Shown: positions 22,746 through 32,909 of the stretch, one piece after another | Layout: each line of letters begins with the position of its first letter | Numbering within the stretch: position 1 is the stretch's first letter | DNA from: Steinernema hermaphroditum | Taxonomy: Eukaryota; Nematoda; Chromadorea; Rhabditida; Steinernematidae | DNA length: 64,000 nucleotides | Direction of reading: 5' to 3' | Assembly: GCA_030435675.1 (NCBI GenBank) | Contig: CM059621.1 | Coordinates: 9,114,001-9,178,000, forward strand | Made by a program: the position numbers and the translations under genes | The notes under the pieces: model-generated | Database searches by the model: none | What the model was told of the DNA's origin: nothing | Seen by the model: the letters and a program-made list of their open reading frames with translations, nothing else

Positions 22746-22922
22746 CCTCTTCGTTTCTCAAATTTATTTTTCTTTTAGAGATTTCTTCTTTCCTCATGGA
22801 ATGTTTTCCTATGTTTTTCACGATGCTCTTTCACGTGGAGCACGTGGTTTTTTCAAAAGTTGCCTCTAGCCCTCCAAACTGCCGAATAAGTGGGGTGGCC
22901 TATACGTTTGTCGAGCACTGTA

Positions 22923-23374
22923 TATGGCGTCTAGGTTCTGTGCATTTCGATCCTAGTTCTTCTTCACTTTGTCCTTTAAAGCACACCAGGAACTGAGGCA
23001 CGGAACAAGTACGGTAAGACCAGGCGACATACATGAAGCTACCGTAGTCTCGATCATCTGGACCTCTGTGGACCGTTTCGAGATTCAGAGGGGGGGGGGG
23101 GCACTTCCCAACCATTTTGAGAGTGCATTTTCCGATCGCCACCATAAACACGTGGGCCGCCTCTCTGCGCGTCTGGTCCAAATCGGCGCTCTACACACAA
23201 CGCCGACGGCTTCTCTGTTTGCCTCCGCTGGACATCGGCCATCTGGACACAAAGCGGCGCATAGGATGGATACAACGCTGAAGCAGAACCCTGTTGCGCA
23301 GCCGGTCAGGTGGACAAACCGCGCTTCCTATTTAAGCCTGCACCACCATTCCTCGGCATCACTTCGTCTGCAGC
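22923..23374. promoter_or_regulatory. Upstream region of the second ShKT gene
   Basis: 452 bp between the Tc1-like end and the ATG at 23375. It holds a 12-G tract (23090-23101) and a TATTTAAG box at 23329-23336, 39 bp before the ATG, implying a very short 5' leader. No coding region is recognised. Confidence 0.5.
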
Positions 23375-24361
23375 ATGGTCTCCACTCGAGTCCTCTGTCT
23401 TCTCATCCTCGTCGCCTCTGCCGCTGCCCAAGACAACGGCAACCAGAATGACCTCACCCAGAATGGAGGCGGCCAGAATGGTGGCACCCAAAACGAACCC
23501 GACCAGAACGGCGCCCAAGGACAAGGAAATGGAGTTACAACAACGACCACGGTGGCGTCAGGCGGTGTGAGCATCTGCGCGGACTCCAGCGGCAATCTGA
23601 CGCCGGCGTCGACGGCCTGCTCCAACGTGATCGCCGACGCTGCCTGCGCCGCCGTGTTCACGCCTATCGCCGGCACCGACGCATCACGTGACCCGAAGTG
23701 CATGAGCTCTGACACCTACTACCAGAACCTGGCGAAGCAGTGCATGAAAACTTGCGGCATGTGCTGCACGATGCCCAACTACTCCTGCACCGACAAGCCC
23801 AGTTTGTAGACCCTCCTAGACCATCCACCTACCGTACCCCTTTCAGACTTCGACTGTGAGAAGGTGCGTCCCAACTGCAACACCACCAACCAGGTGCTCA
23901 GGGATATGATTGCGCAGTCCTGCCCTCTCACCTGTGGCCTCTGCTCCGGGAGCTGCGTCGACAAGTCTCCCCTCTGCGCCCTCACCGTCAAGGACTGCCG
24001 CGATGCCTCGCGCTACGAGGCGATGAAGGAGGAGTGCCCGGCCACCTGCGGCTTCTGCAGCCCCTCCGGCGGCTCCCCCTCCGACTGCCAGGACTCCGCC
24101 GACTACGCCCCGATGTGTGTGCGTAACGTGCACCTCTGCGGCGACTCTCGCTACCGCGATTTCTTCCTGCGCAAGTGCCGCAAGACCTGCAACCTCTGCT
24201 CAGTGCAGCCTCCCCAGAAGCCCATCCGCGTCGGCCCCAACGGCATCTGCGCCGACAGCAACGTCAACTGCGACATCTGGAAGCGCAACGGCTTCTGCGA
24301 GAGCACCTTCTACAGCGCCGACGTCAAGAAGCAGTGCGCCTATAGCTGCAACCTCTGCTAA
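23375..24361 (+). CDS. Secreted multi-ShKT-domain protein
   Basis: The ATG opens a clear signal peptide (MVSTRVLCLLILVASAAAQ). An Asn/Gln/Gly-rich low-complexity segment of about 35 residues follows, then about five Cys-rich modules, each ending CxxTCxxC-like (for example CMKTCGMCC, CPLTCGLC, CPATCGFC, CRKTCNLC, CAYSCNLC). One intron (23802-23846) splits the second module and keeps frame as KPN-F-DC. ShKT domains are compact six-Cys folds first seen in sea-anemone potassium-channel toxins; in nematodes they are common in secreted enzymes and surface proteins, so no toxin role is implied. TAA at 24359-24361; AATAAA near 24410. Confidence 0.85.
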
Positions 24362-24772
24362 CTTCTTTTTCGTTCTTTGTTCCTTTTAACGTTTCTGGAT
24401 TCGGATTAGGAATAAATTATTCTTTTGCGCGGCATGCGCGTAGTTGCTTATCAGTGTTCCCCAAGTTCAAGTTTGGCTTAGGATCCGGCTTACAAGGGAA
24501 CCACTCCAAGTGCCCCTCGAGTTAGGGGCTGAGATGTGGCGCGGCTTGTAGACAGTCTTCTAACTAAGCAAACGCATATAGTCTTACCTGCCCGTAATCA
24601 CTCGGACAACCTTAAAGATGGTCACAATCTTGGTCTTTGGTTTGGAACCCTTTGCAGGAATCGGAACTGGTAATCCGAATTTCACCTTTATGGTGAAGCT
24701 GTTTTTTATTCTTTCGCGTTCCCCCCCCCCTCTCTTTATCCTTCTAGATGTCACAGCGACAGAACCTAATCT

Positions 24773-24844
24773 GGGGCCGTATTCACGAAAGTGTGAGTGT
24801 GAGTGTGAGTGTGAAGCACATCACACTTTCGTGAATACGGCCCC
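24773..24844. repeat. 72-bp perfect hairpin (24-bp stem)
   Basis: GGGGCCGTATTCACGAAAGT and four more bases form one arm; the other arm is its exact reverse complement. The 24-nt loop is GTGTGA-type repeats. This looks like a tiny MITE. Confidence 0.85.
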
Positions 24845-24942
24845 TGTTCGGGACAATACACACAGTTAACAACGTAACTGCCCTTCAAAAGTTACGTTTA
24901 AATGAATATAGCCAACCTTGCTGGCGCGCAGCCAGCTGTTTG

Positions 24943-25010
24943 TATGGTCGAGCTGGATGTTGTCTTAGTTGCCGTCCTTGGGATCCGGGTTCGACACCCA
25001 TCTCACTCAT
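24943..25010 (+). repeat. tRNA-like (Pol III promoter) module, probably SINE-derived
   Basis: TGGTCGAGCTGG resembles an A box and GGGTTCGACACCC a B box, about 37 bp apart. There is no complete tRNA fold or terminator. The head resembles the module at 42775 (TGG-CGA-CTGGAT). Confidence 0.45.
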
Positions 25011-25233
25011 TCCTTTTCGGTTTGATGCCCTGCGATTATTAGCAAAAGAGAGGGGACCGCGAAAGATTGAAAAACAGCTTCACCATAAAAGTGAAATTTG
25101 GGTTACTAGTTCCGATTCCTGCAGAGGGTTTTTTAAAGTCATATTTGATGCAAAACAGGAACCAATCCCCAATATATAAATGGAGAACCGACGGGTCCGT
25201 TGGTCTGTTTGTGTGTGTGTTTTTCCGTGAGCA

Positions 25234-25335
25234 CGGGGAAAACACCCACACAAAGTAAGGACCCCGAGGGGAACCGAACCCGCCACCGCCCGCATACAAA
25301 CGAAGCACGTTCGCAATGAGCCACACAAGCAGTTG
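25234..25335 (-). repeat. tRNA-like module, minus strand
   Basis: On the minus strand, TGTGGCTCATTGCG resembles an A box and GGGTTCGGTTCCC a B box with one departure from consensus. It lies inside the fold-back element. A second minus-strand A-box-like sequence (TGGTCGAGTGGTAGTGC) occurs near 25690. Confidence 0.4.
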
Positions 25336-25894
25336 AGATTGCAGCGCTATACTTCCACCATATCTCTGGGGACGCAAGGTTTTGCGTTTCTTTACAGTTT
25401 TTGTGCCGTTTTTAGCGTATTTTTTAGCTTTGCAGTTTTTGGACAACTTCAGTCATTTGCATGAGCACCAATCTTGCCGCCCGCAAGGCTATGGTGTCTT
25501 GCCGCCCGCAGGGCTATGGGCTAATTGGCTTTTAGTACCTAGAGGGCGCGAATTCGCGCGCAGCCGGGTTTATGTTTATAAACGCCAGGAAACATAATAA
25601 TGTGTAGCTTCGATGAAAAGAAAGAAAATCGAAAAATACAAGATTCTCTGTGCAAGCCGAAAAGCTGGTGTCTCAGAGCACTACCACTCGACCACACGAG
25701 CACGATAGTCATTGCAATTCAAATCAACTAGCATCGAATGCCGTGAATTTTTGCAACTTTGTGACCATCTTTAAGGTTGCCCAAGTGATTACGGGCAGGT
25801 AAGACTATGTGCGTTTGCCTAGTTAGAAGACTGTCTACAAGCCGCGCCACATCTCAGCCCCTAACTCGAGGGGCACTTGGAGTGGTTCCCTTGT

Positions 25895-26276
25895 TAGACT
25901 TATGCTTAGAGAGTTGGGGTTTCACGACTGCTGAGTTTACATTTGATGCCGCTACATAGAAGATCAGGCCTTTCTGTGGGCATTCCTAACCTATTCAGGG
26001 CCCCATCGAACGATTCGAAAATCGCCATAAACACTTTTAGCCTTCATTCCCGATGAGTGAATTCTGGAAATGCGAGGATGACTCTAGAAGTCCGGAGAGT
26101 CCAGAGCGCAGCTACCGTACCCCAGCTAAACATTCGTAATGCAAGCGTCCCTTCAGGTCCGGGTGTCCACTGGCGGCTGAGGTCATTGGTCAGCCGATCG
26201 ATAGAGTCCGTAGGGCGTCGAGGTCACTCTCCCCGTTCAGCGACGACACTTTGTACAGCTAATCCGCGCAGCCGAT
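25895..26276. other. Intergenic stretch upstream of an unrecognised gene
   Basis: No gene is recognised. It contains one exact copy of the 11-mer TACCGTACCCC (26113-26123), which elsewhere precedes splice acceptors, so an unseen 5' exon of the next gene is possible. Confidence 0.4.
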
Positions 26277-27232
26277 GGCACCATCGCTCCTCGCCATCGC
26301 CGTCAGCGGCCTCCGGGACGACGCCACTTTCGCCCAGACGGAGCTTCTGCCCCGCGAACTTCGCCGGATTCTGCTCCACTTCCTCGAGGACGTCGAGGCC
26401 TTCGAGGCGGCCTTCCGGCGACTTCTCCCGTGGCGTCGACTCCCCTCGCGCTTCATCGCCATCGACCGTGGATGTCGCCTTGACGTCGAGGAGACCGTCC
26501 AGAACTTCAACGGTGCCATCGCGCCCTCTGCCTTCGTCGCCCTCTGCACTCTTAATCTCATGGAATCAGTTCGTATCTGTCAATGTTAACCCCAATACAA
26601 GAAGAACGCTCCAGGACTACAGAGCGGCGCCTAAGCCGGAGACCCTCGTCCTCGACTTCCTGATGTACCCGATGATCCATCGAGGCGTCCCCCTCTACGC
26701 CGGCTTCCTGAGGAGAGGCCGCTTCCGCGCCGACAACGCCACGGCGACTCTAGTTTTCCTCGCGAGAAGCGGATTCGAGCGCCTCTTCGAGTTGTAGGAG
26801 AGCGCTTTGTGGGAGATAGCGTCGACGCCCCCTTTCAGATTCTTCGTCGAGAACTCCGGCAGGAGCGACGCGCTCACCGTTCTCCGCCGCTGCGTCCACC
26901 ACCGAGTGGCCCTCCGGGTCCTCGAGAGGACCTTCAGAAGGCGAAAGAACGGACTCCACAAGTGCTTTGGACCTTCGTCCGAGAAAGGCGCCATCCTCGA
27001 AGGTGACGATGGTATCTCCCCTCCCTAGTAGCTCTCCCTTCTTCTAGAGCTCCGAAGACATCCAGGGATAATCGCGGCGAGCGGAGAATCCGCCTTCGTC
27101 GCGACCGTCACGCGTCTTCTGATGGCGGAGGTCGGCGCGTGGCAGCTCGAGAAGCTCGACCGCTGGATAGGGGAGTTCCCGTCGGATGTCGCCGAGTCGG
27201 TCGCCTATTGTAGGCTCCGTTACCTCGAGTGA
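26277..27232 (+). CDS. Unrecognised protein of about 270 residues
   Basis: Four exons splice in frame. 26277-about 26565 ends NLMES, then GACTACAGAG begins exon 2. Exon 2 runs to FEL near 26797, exon 3 from ATTCTTCGTC to ILE-G near 27001, and the last exon ends at TGA 27230-27232. The product is leucine- and arginine-rich, starting with a LLPRELRRILLHFLEDVEAF helix reminiscent of F-box or BTB-Kelch-like helices but not convincing, and has no signal peptide or membrane span. Consistent splicing through four exons and coding-like composition support a real gene. Its 3' end lies only 35 bp from the convergent membrane-protein gene. Confidence 0.6.
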
Positions 27233-27267
27233 GCGTAAATCTTTTATTCTCTCTTTGTGGTGCTAAG

Positions 27268-28554
27268 TCACTTCGTCTTGTGGGAGCGCATGTAGCACCA
27301 AGTGACAGCGCGGTAGAGAAGGGCGATTACGGTCCACGTGCTGAAGAGGGAGATACCGACCCAGTGGCCGCCGCCCCAGTGCTCCTCGTAGGCGAACTGA
27401 GACCAGATCTGGGCGCAGAGGATGAACAGGCAGCACTGAAAGGGACGTCAGCGGCCTTGGGGAACTCGGGAACTCACGATGGCACGGGCGTCGATGGCGA
27501 GGGAACGGTCGGCGACACTCTTCCAGTGGAGGGCGTGCGAGCTGACGATGTGAGAGGCGCAGAAGAGGGCGCCCATGATGCGGCCGCAGAAGTCGTGCGA
27601 AGCGTCCATCTCGACGCGGACCTGCCGGTGCAGGAGCCACTGGGGCACGCTGAGCCAGGCGACGCCGATGCAGATGGAGGCGATGGAGTCGAGCTGGTAG
27701 AGGACGTTGCCCATGCGGTTCTCGCGGTGGAGCGAGTCGCCGACGGCCCACCCGGCGCGGCAGATGGCGACCACGTAGACGGCTAGTCCGCCCGCGGCCG
27801 CGTAGAGGAGCGCCTTCAAGGCTAGGGGCTCGATGAGGGTCGGAGTGGCGGAGCGCGCGTGGAAGAGGAGCAGGAGTCCGAGGATGCAGGCCGTCATGCG
27901 GAGCACGAAGCAAGTCGTCTGCGTCTCGACGGAGCGGCTCCGGAAGCGGAAGAGGACGACTGCCGAGGCCAGAATCTGCCCGCCGATGCATCGGATGAGG
28001 TGCAAGTGCACGCCATCGCAGGTACGGTTCTGAAATGGATCACTTTCAACTGCTTCGAGAATGAATTTCGCTAGCGGGGCTTTACAAAAAGGGGGTTTTG
28101 TTTTGGGAAGCGAAGACGGAATCTCGCGATCGTCGCGAAGAACGCCATGTGTAAATCAGAACAAAAACAGGATTTGATTCTAGACAGCAGAGTCCGTCAC
28201 CTGCACTTTTGTGTAGTCTAGTTTTTAGAAACGAGTCTGTCTAGATTCGATGTCTGCGTGTCTCTTGGACAAAGACACTTTTGCGGACTTTTGATCCATT
28301 GATCGAGAGAACGTTCGCATGGGTACTCTTGCGACTCTGCAACGCAATGACGTAAAATGGAAAACGTTTCGGTGATTGATGGGGCGAGCGGAGGTCACCG
28401 TCGTCTCCCTCCGGTCCCCGAGGTACACAAGAGAGGAGGAACTCACGAAGAAGAAGTCTCCGGCGAGGTGTGGAGCGAAGAAAAGGAAAGCTCCGGCGAA
28501 GAAGGCGGCGACGGAGTCCACGGAGAGGACGAGGCGATTCAGAAGGTCGACCAT
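27268..28554 (-). CDS. Unrecognised multipass membrane protein
   Basis: Three exons on the minus strand: 28554-28447, 28029-27478 and 27435-27268 (stop at 27268-27270); splicing is in frame. The product is about 275 residues with roughly seven hydrophobic segments, for example SVAAFFAGAFLFFAPHLAGDF, ILASAVVLF, CILGLLLLF, LLYAAAGGLAVYVVAIC, ICIGVAWLSV and a last FSTWTVIALLYRAV. An NRTC glycosylation site follows the first span. I do not recognise the family. The first intron is long for this region (about 417 bp) and the second is 42 bp. Glycogenin lies 316 bp upstream on the same strand, so co-transcription is possible but not shown. Confidence 0.65.
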
Positions 28555-28870
28555 CTTCGTATGCACTTTAGCCAGAAGTGACCGTCGGGGGCAACGGAGA
28601 CGCCGCCCCGCGCAACGACCTTGAGACCGTCTTTCCGATCGATGAAAGCCCTGTTCATTACAGAACGCCGCGATTATCCGAGCTATCCGAGCGAAGAGAA
28701 AAAGGCGTCGTTTATAACCAAACAAGGAACATGAGGAATTACAGTAACCATGAACGGTTTGTGGGAAGACCCAGGTAAAGACTAGTTCAGAACAAGACAA
28801 AATGTCAACATGACAAGACTACCATCTACAGCACTAGTCACTTTACAGGAGCTCTTGATTCGCGGACAGA

Positions 28871-30714
28871 TCACTCTTCCAGGGCCTTCTCCAACATCTT
28901 CTGGATGTTCGAGAACGCATCGCGGCCCAAGTAGTCCGGGTTTCCAGTTTCCCACGCGCTCAGTCGCTCCTCCTCCGACGGTTCGTACTGGAAAGAACAA
29001 AGATTCATTGCTGGCGACAGCATTGTAACAGTGATGTTAGCACAAAGGGAGTGAGTAAGATAATCACCGACAGAAAGCAAAAACAAAGCACATACATAAG
29101 TTGGACTTACTGCATTCGACGGCTGGTTAGGCGTTAAGTCACACAGGTTCTCACTGGACGCAACGAACTAAAACAGGACGCAGGTTAACACACGTTAGGC
29201 ACAGACGATTCCGGTTTGGATTAGCACATGCAGGAAGTCAAACTACCTCAGGTGCCGCACAACAGTACACTCTCATGCAATCCTCCGGCAACTCCGATTC
29301 TTCGGTTCGGCAGGTAAACAGGCCGGGAAGACTCTGATCGCTTTGTCCAGATAAACCGATAACAATCGGTTTTATAGGTTGCGAAACTTCAAGGTCCGAA
29401 GGACAAGGTGAGGGGCAAACAACTGACGCAGAAGGCGAAGAAGGGTACACACTACTTTGCAAAGAAGAGCAAGACGGAGATGACGAGAGAGACACACTTT
29501 CGGGAGAAAAGGGTGGACTGCTCGCAGTGGTGGCGAAGCTTGCACCATGAGATAGGGCGACAATGATGGAGGACGTGCCAGGCTGGCAAGAAGGAAGAGG
29601 CGAAGGAGAAGGAGGAGGACTCAAATAGGCATGCACGCTACTGGGGTAAGCACTCGGTTGCCGTATATTCACGGTCTCGCTGATCCACTGCATTCTAACA
29701 GAGTAAAAAGGGCTCACAGAGTGACGCGGCACGTGGGGCGAGACCTTCGAGTGGAAGATCGCTTGCCACTGGTCCACATGCTCGGATCGGTGGGCAGAGG
29801 GACTTAGGTTCCACGGCTTCTCTGTTCCGATGAAGTGCACGATCTTCACGTTGGCACTTTGCCTGAAGATAAACAACTTTAGATCGTATCGATCACAACG
29901 TTCGCAGACCTCTTGTAGGCGGCGGCGTAACTGTAAATAGCACCGGCGGTCATGTTGTAGATGAACGGCAGCCGGTGAGCGGAGTCCATATCACGCCAGT
30001 TGGCGAAGAACTGATTCAGAAGACCTTGGTCTCCGCCATCGAAGGAGCCATCAGAGACGGCGAACTCGAGCAGGCAGCGGTAGGTTCCCGTCGATGGCTT
30101 GAAAACGAAGACGCCGGAGTTGAAGTAGTCGGGCCATCCGATGTCGGCCGCTGCGGAGAATTCGGGACGCTCGAACAGCTCGTCCGCATTTTGCACAACC
30201 TGAAGTACCGGGTTTCAGTTTGGTTGTTTGTACGCCCACTCCGGCGACTCCGCGATCAATCACGGTCCCGGAGTGGCCAACTCCTCGTCATCTTGCGGCA
30301 CATTACACTTACCAGCACGTCGGCGTCGAGAAAAACGCATTTTTCGTACTGCGTCAGTCGCCAGCAGTGCAGCCTGAAACAAAAACGGTTTCGGAAAGAA
30401 GTGGATTTTTTGCGGACTTCGTGAAGGTGACTCCGAGATCGGGACGGCCGATGAGCGCCAGATTGACGTCATCGTTGCTGTCCAGCACGTTCACGAGGCT
30501 CACCTCATCGAAGACAGCGTGCAGATTCTCCCTGAAACGACCACTTAGCCTAGCTGTGAAGAAGGGTGACCAACCGGACGGGATCGGAGACCTGGGGCGT
30601 GACCATGCAGTGCAGCTTGTGAACGGTATTTACGGCCTTCAGCGAGTGGGCGAGCACCAGGGCGCCCATGGCGTATCCATCGTTGGTGGCTAGCGTGACC
30701 CAAGCGCACGGCAT
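28871..30714 (-). CDS. gyg-1: Glycogenin (GT8 glycogen primer) with long Ser/Pro-rich linker
   Basis: Glycogenin is a self-glucosylating GT8 enzyme that primes glycogen synthesis. On the minus strand, exon 1 opens MPCAWVTLATNDGYAMGALV. Next come LIGRPDLGVTFTK, LHCWRLTQYEKCVFLDAD (the DxD metal site), IGWPDYFNSGVFVF, GSFDGGDQGLLNQFF and IYNMTAGAIYSYAAAYK, which holds the acceptor-Tyr region. After VKIVHFIGTEKPW comes a roughly 190-residue Ser/Pro-rich linker, then a C-terminal WETGNPDYLGRDAFSNIQK motif, the glycogen-synthase-binding signature. I prefer the ATG at 30714: TTCATCTTCCTGTTTAG ends 16 nt upstream, a good acceptor, whereas the longer frame from 30807 would add a membrane span unknown in the family. 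Confidence 0.92.
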
Positions 30715-31528
30715 TTCGACGACAATTTGCCTAAACAGGAAGATGAAGATGAGCAAGCTCGTCATCGCCCCGCAGACAAAATAATAAACCGGAGTCCAGA
30801 GTTGCAAATCAGCGCTTTAGCGGCACACGGCGCCATCGATAAGCCGCGAGCGAGTGTCCGCAGAGACCGAACGCAGGGCGCACGTGAACTCGGGGCTACA
30901 GAAGCGCCGAGGAAGAGGCCGGGTGGGCATCCTCAGCGCTATCGGATCGAATGAAACGGCGGCGAGCGGGAGGGGCCGTGGTGCGGACGGCGCCGGGAAG
31001 TTACCGTGGGAGAGGAAAACCGAAATTACACTTTGCGGAAACGCCTGCCTTCTCTCCGAACGCACTTTTAGCAGCAATAAAACAAACAGAAGAAACGGGA
31101 GCTACACGAACCGGTTAGCATAAGTTAGCCGAAATCAATCACCTAAACCCGATTGATGGCATCACCGTAGAAAGAAGCTGCCGTGCACGGCAAGGCCGAA
31201 GACTGACTGATCTTTTGTACCCTTCCAAGAAACATTCTAAGTGCGAAAAGAACTCACGTTGCGCTCGGTACGTAGGCTTCTTCGATCCCTCGGCGTTGCT
31301 AGAAACGCCGTCATCGCTTCAGATCCGCGTTTGGAAGTCGGCGATAGACGAAATGGCGATAGACAAAATGTAATAGACGAGACGAGATCATTTTCTCTCC
31401 CGCGGCACCATTGAGCGGTCGTGCATTAGGCGCTGCGTGTGGTGCGTGACTCATCCATGCGGGAGCGATGCGTGTTCTCCTCTTCGTGCCCGTGATCCGT
31501 TTTCCTTTTGGACATCATCTGCAGAGCA
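30715..31528. promoter_or_regulatory. Divergent promoter region between glycogenin and the ADP-ribosylglycohydrolase
   Basis: 814 bp between two divergent start codons. Open frames here lack family resemblance. No clear TATA box is seen. Confidence 0.45.
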
Positions 31529-32909
31529 ATGGCTACATCGAGCGGCTCCCTGCGACGGGCCATCGGCTGTCTTTACGGACAGCTTGTGGGGGACAGTTTA
31601 GGTGAGCAGATGTTTTCCAACTTTTCGGGAACTGTCCCGTGCAGGCGCGCGCTACGAATTCAAGGCAGCCCAACAGGTGGCCTCCATGGTGGCCGCTGAC
31701 CGTACGGATGACGGGTTCCTTCCTATTCTGGGTGGAGGACCGTTCTTCATGAAGCCTGGCCAAGTGACCGACGACTCGGAGATGGCTCTGAGCCTCGCCC
31801 GCAGGTACTGTTGGATGTGTTCACCAGAAATTAGCATCCAAGACTTGCTTCAGCTTAGTGGAACTCAAGAAGTTCTCTGCCGAGGACGTGGCCACCTCCT
31901 ACGTCGCCTGGATACAGTCGAATCCGCCAGATCGCGGCATAGCTACAGCAAATGCCCTCGAAATCCGTGAGTTCCTTCTTTGTTCCCTCTGATGCTTCTT
32001 GTTAAGGGGGAGCAGAATTCAGGAAGCCGGTTGGCTCCGACTGTCACTCTGATCTCTTTGCCCAGGAGAAGGTGGTCCTCCTGGAAATGGTCCACAAAAG
32101 GGTTCGTGACAAGAACCCCGGAAGGTAGGCCTTGTTTTTTTTTTCGGATCATCATATTAAACGACGCTTAGTGGAAGCAACGGACCCCTGATGCGCATCT
32201 CTCCGATGGGGATCGCGACGGCGCGGTGGAAGAAAGAGCAGAGGGTTCGCGAGTGCGTCGTCGCCGACGTCGAACTAACTCACTGCCACGAACTCGTCAA
32301 GGAGGCCGTCGTAGCGTACGTGATGGCGATCCGCGCACTCATCAACGGGGATCCCGCGGAGGTATGTTTCTCCAGTTCCAGATGACTGTTTCCTCCTCTT
32401 TCAGAGCGCCTTCGAAGCGGCTTTGAGTTCGGTGCAGTCGCCATGGGCGCGGCAATGCCTCGCGGATGCACGGAAGAGCGCCACCCCCGTGAAACTCTTC
32501 GACGGAGCAGAAATCGCCGGAGATACGGAGAAGATCGGTTTCATCGGCATCGCCTTCCAGGTACTTTTTGGAGGCATGACCGCTGATGAATCTGCCCTTC
32601 CAGAGTGCATTCTATGAACTTCTGCACGCCGAAAGCTTCGTACAAGGAGTGGAAAGGGCCGTTCTACGAGGAGGCGACACTGACACCAACGGATGCATCG
32701 TCGGCGCTCTTTTGGGTATACTGTGGTTCAGGCGAAATGTAAAAGCTCCGTTTTTAGGAGCGAGATTTGGAGAAGAAGGCGTTCCAGGGAAGTGGAAGCG
32801 CTGTGTGAGGGAAGCGAAGCCGCGCGATCCTGCCTACCGTCACCTGAGGACCGACGACGTCGAGGAACTTGCCCGAAGGCTTATAGAGGAAGTGTCCGAA
32901 AATGTCTAA
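31529..32909 (+). CDS. ADP-ribosylglycohydrolase (ARH) family protein
   Basis: ARH enzymes hydrolyse ADP-ribose from proteins using two magnesium ions. The ATG at 31529 gives a GCLYGQLVGDSLGARYEF start after splicing out a 45-bp intron, then PGQVTDDSEMALSLAR (first metal motif), GPLMRISPMGI, and near the end RGGDTDTNGCIVGALLG (second metal motif, GGDTDT). The last exon ends at TAA 32907-32909. Exons are separated by introns of 40-60 bp. One join is awkward: between NALEI (about 31971) and EKVVLLEM (about 32063) the visible GT and AG leave a phase mismatch, so this copy may carry an indel, or the exon border is non-canonical. Otherwise the motifs are complete. Confidence 0.88.

Larger units (their letters stand above)
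20125..22920. mobile_element. Tc1/mariner-type element with about 155-bp inverted termini, host to a LINE
   Basis: CAGTGCTCGAC begins both ends and TA flanks both (20123-20124, 22921-22922), the Tc1/mariner target signature. Inverted arms run about 20125-20279 and about 22765-22920 with several mismatches. A second terminus-like sequence (TA then CAGCTGGACAAAAGTATAGG) at 20292 suggests a nested relative. No transposase frame is recognisable between 20.3 and 20.8 kb; the rest of the interior is a 5'-truncated RTE LINE on the minus strand. Confidence 0.75.
24492..25894. mobile_element. 1.4-kb fold-back element with 136-bp inverted termini
   Basis: Arms 24492-24627 and 25759-25894 are inverted copies with few mismatches (starting ACAAGGGAACCACTCC). 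A second inverted pair sits inside (24648-24737 and 25044-25130). The loop contains a perfect 24-bp-stem hairpin and tRNA-like modules. No transposase is seen, so it is non-autonomous and composite. Confidence 0.8.

Noticed and set aside
23375..24361. Potassium-channel toxin gene
   Set aside because: ShKT domains occur in many non-toxic secreted nematode proteins; multiple tandem domains and no toxin-specific Lys-Tyr dyad call made here, so no toxin function is claimed.
27229..27786. Plus-strand acidic ORF of 185 codons at 27.2-27.8 kb
   Set aside because: It is antisense to the membrane-protein exons, has Glu/Asp/Val/Ala bias expected of the reverse frame, and lacks support.
30714..30807. 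Longer glycogenin start giving an N-terminal membrane span
   Set aside because: A pyrimidine-rich TTCCTGTTTAG acceptor lies 16 nt before the ATG at 30714, and no glycogenin is known with a membrane span; the upstream hydrophobic codons are probably leader or intron.
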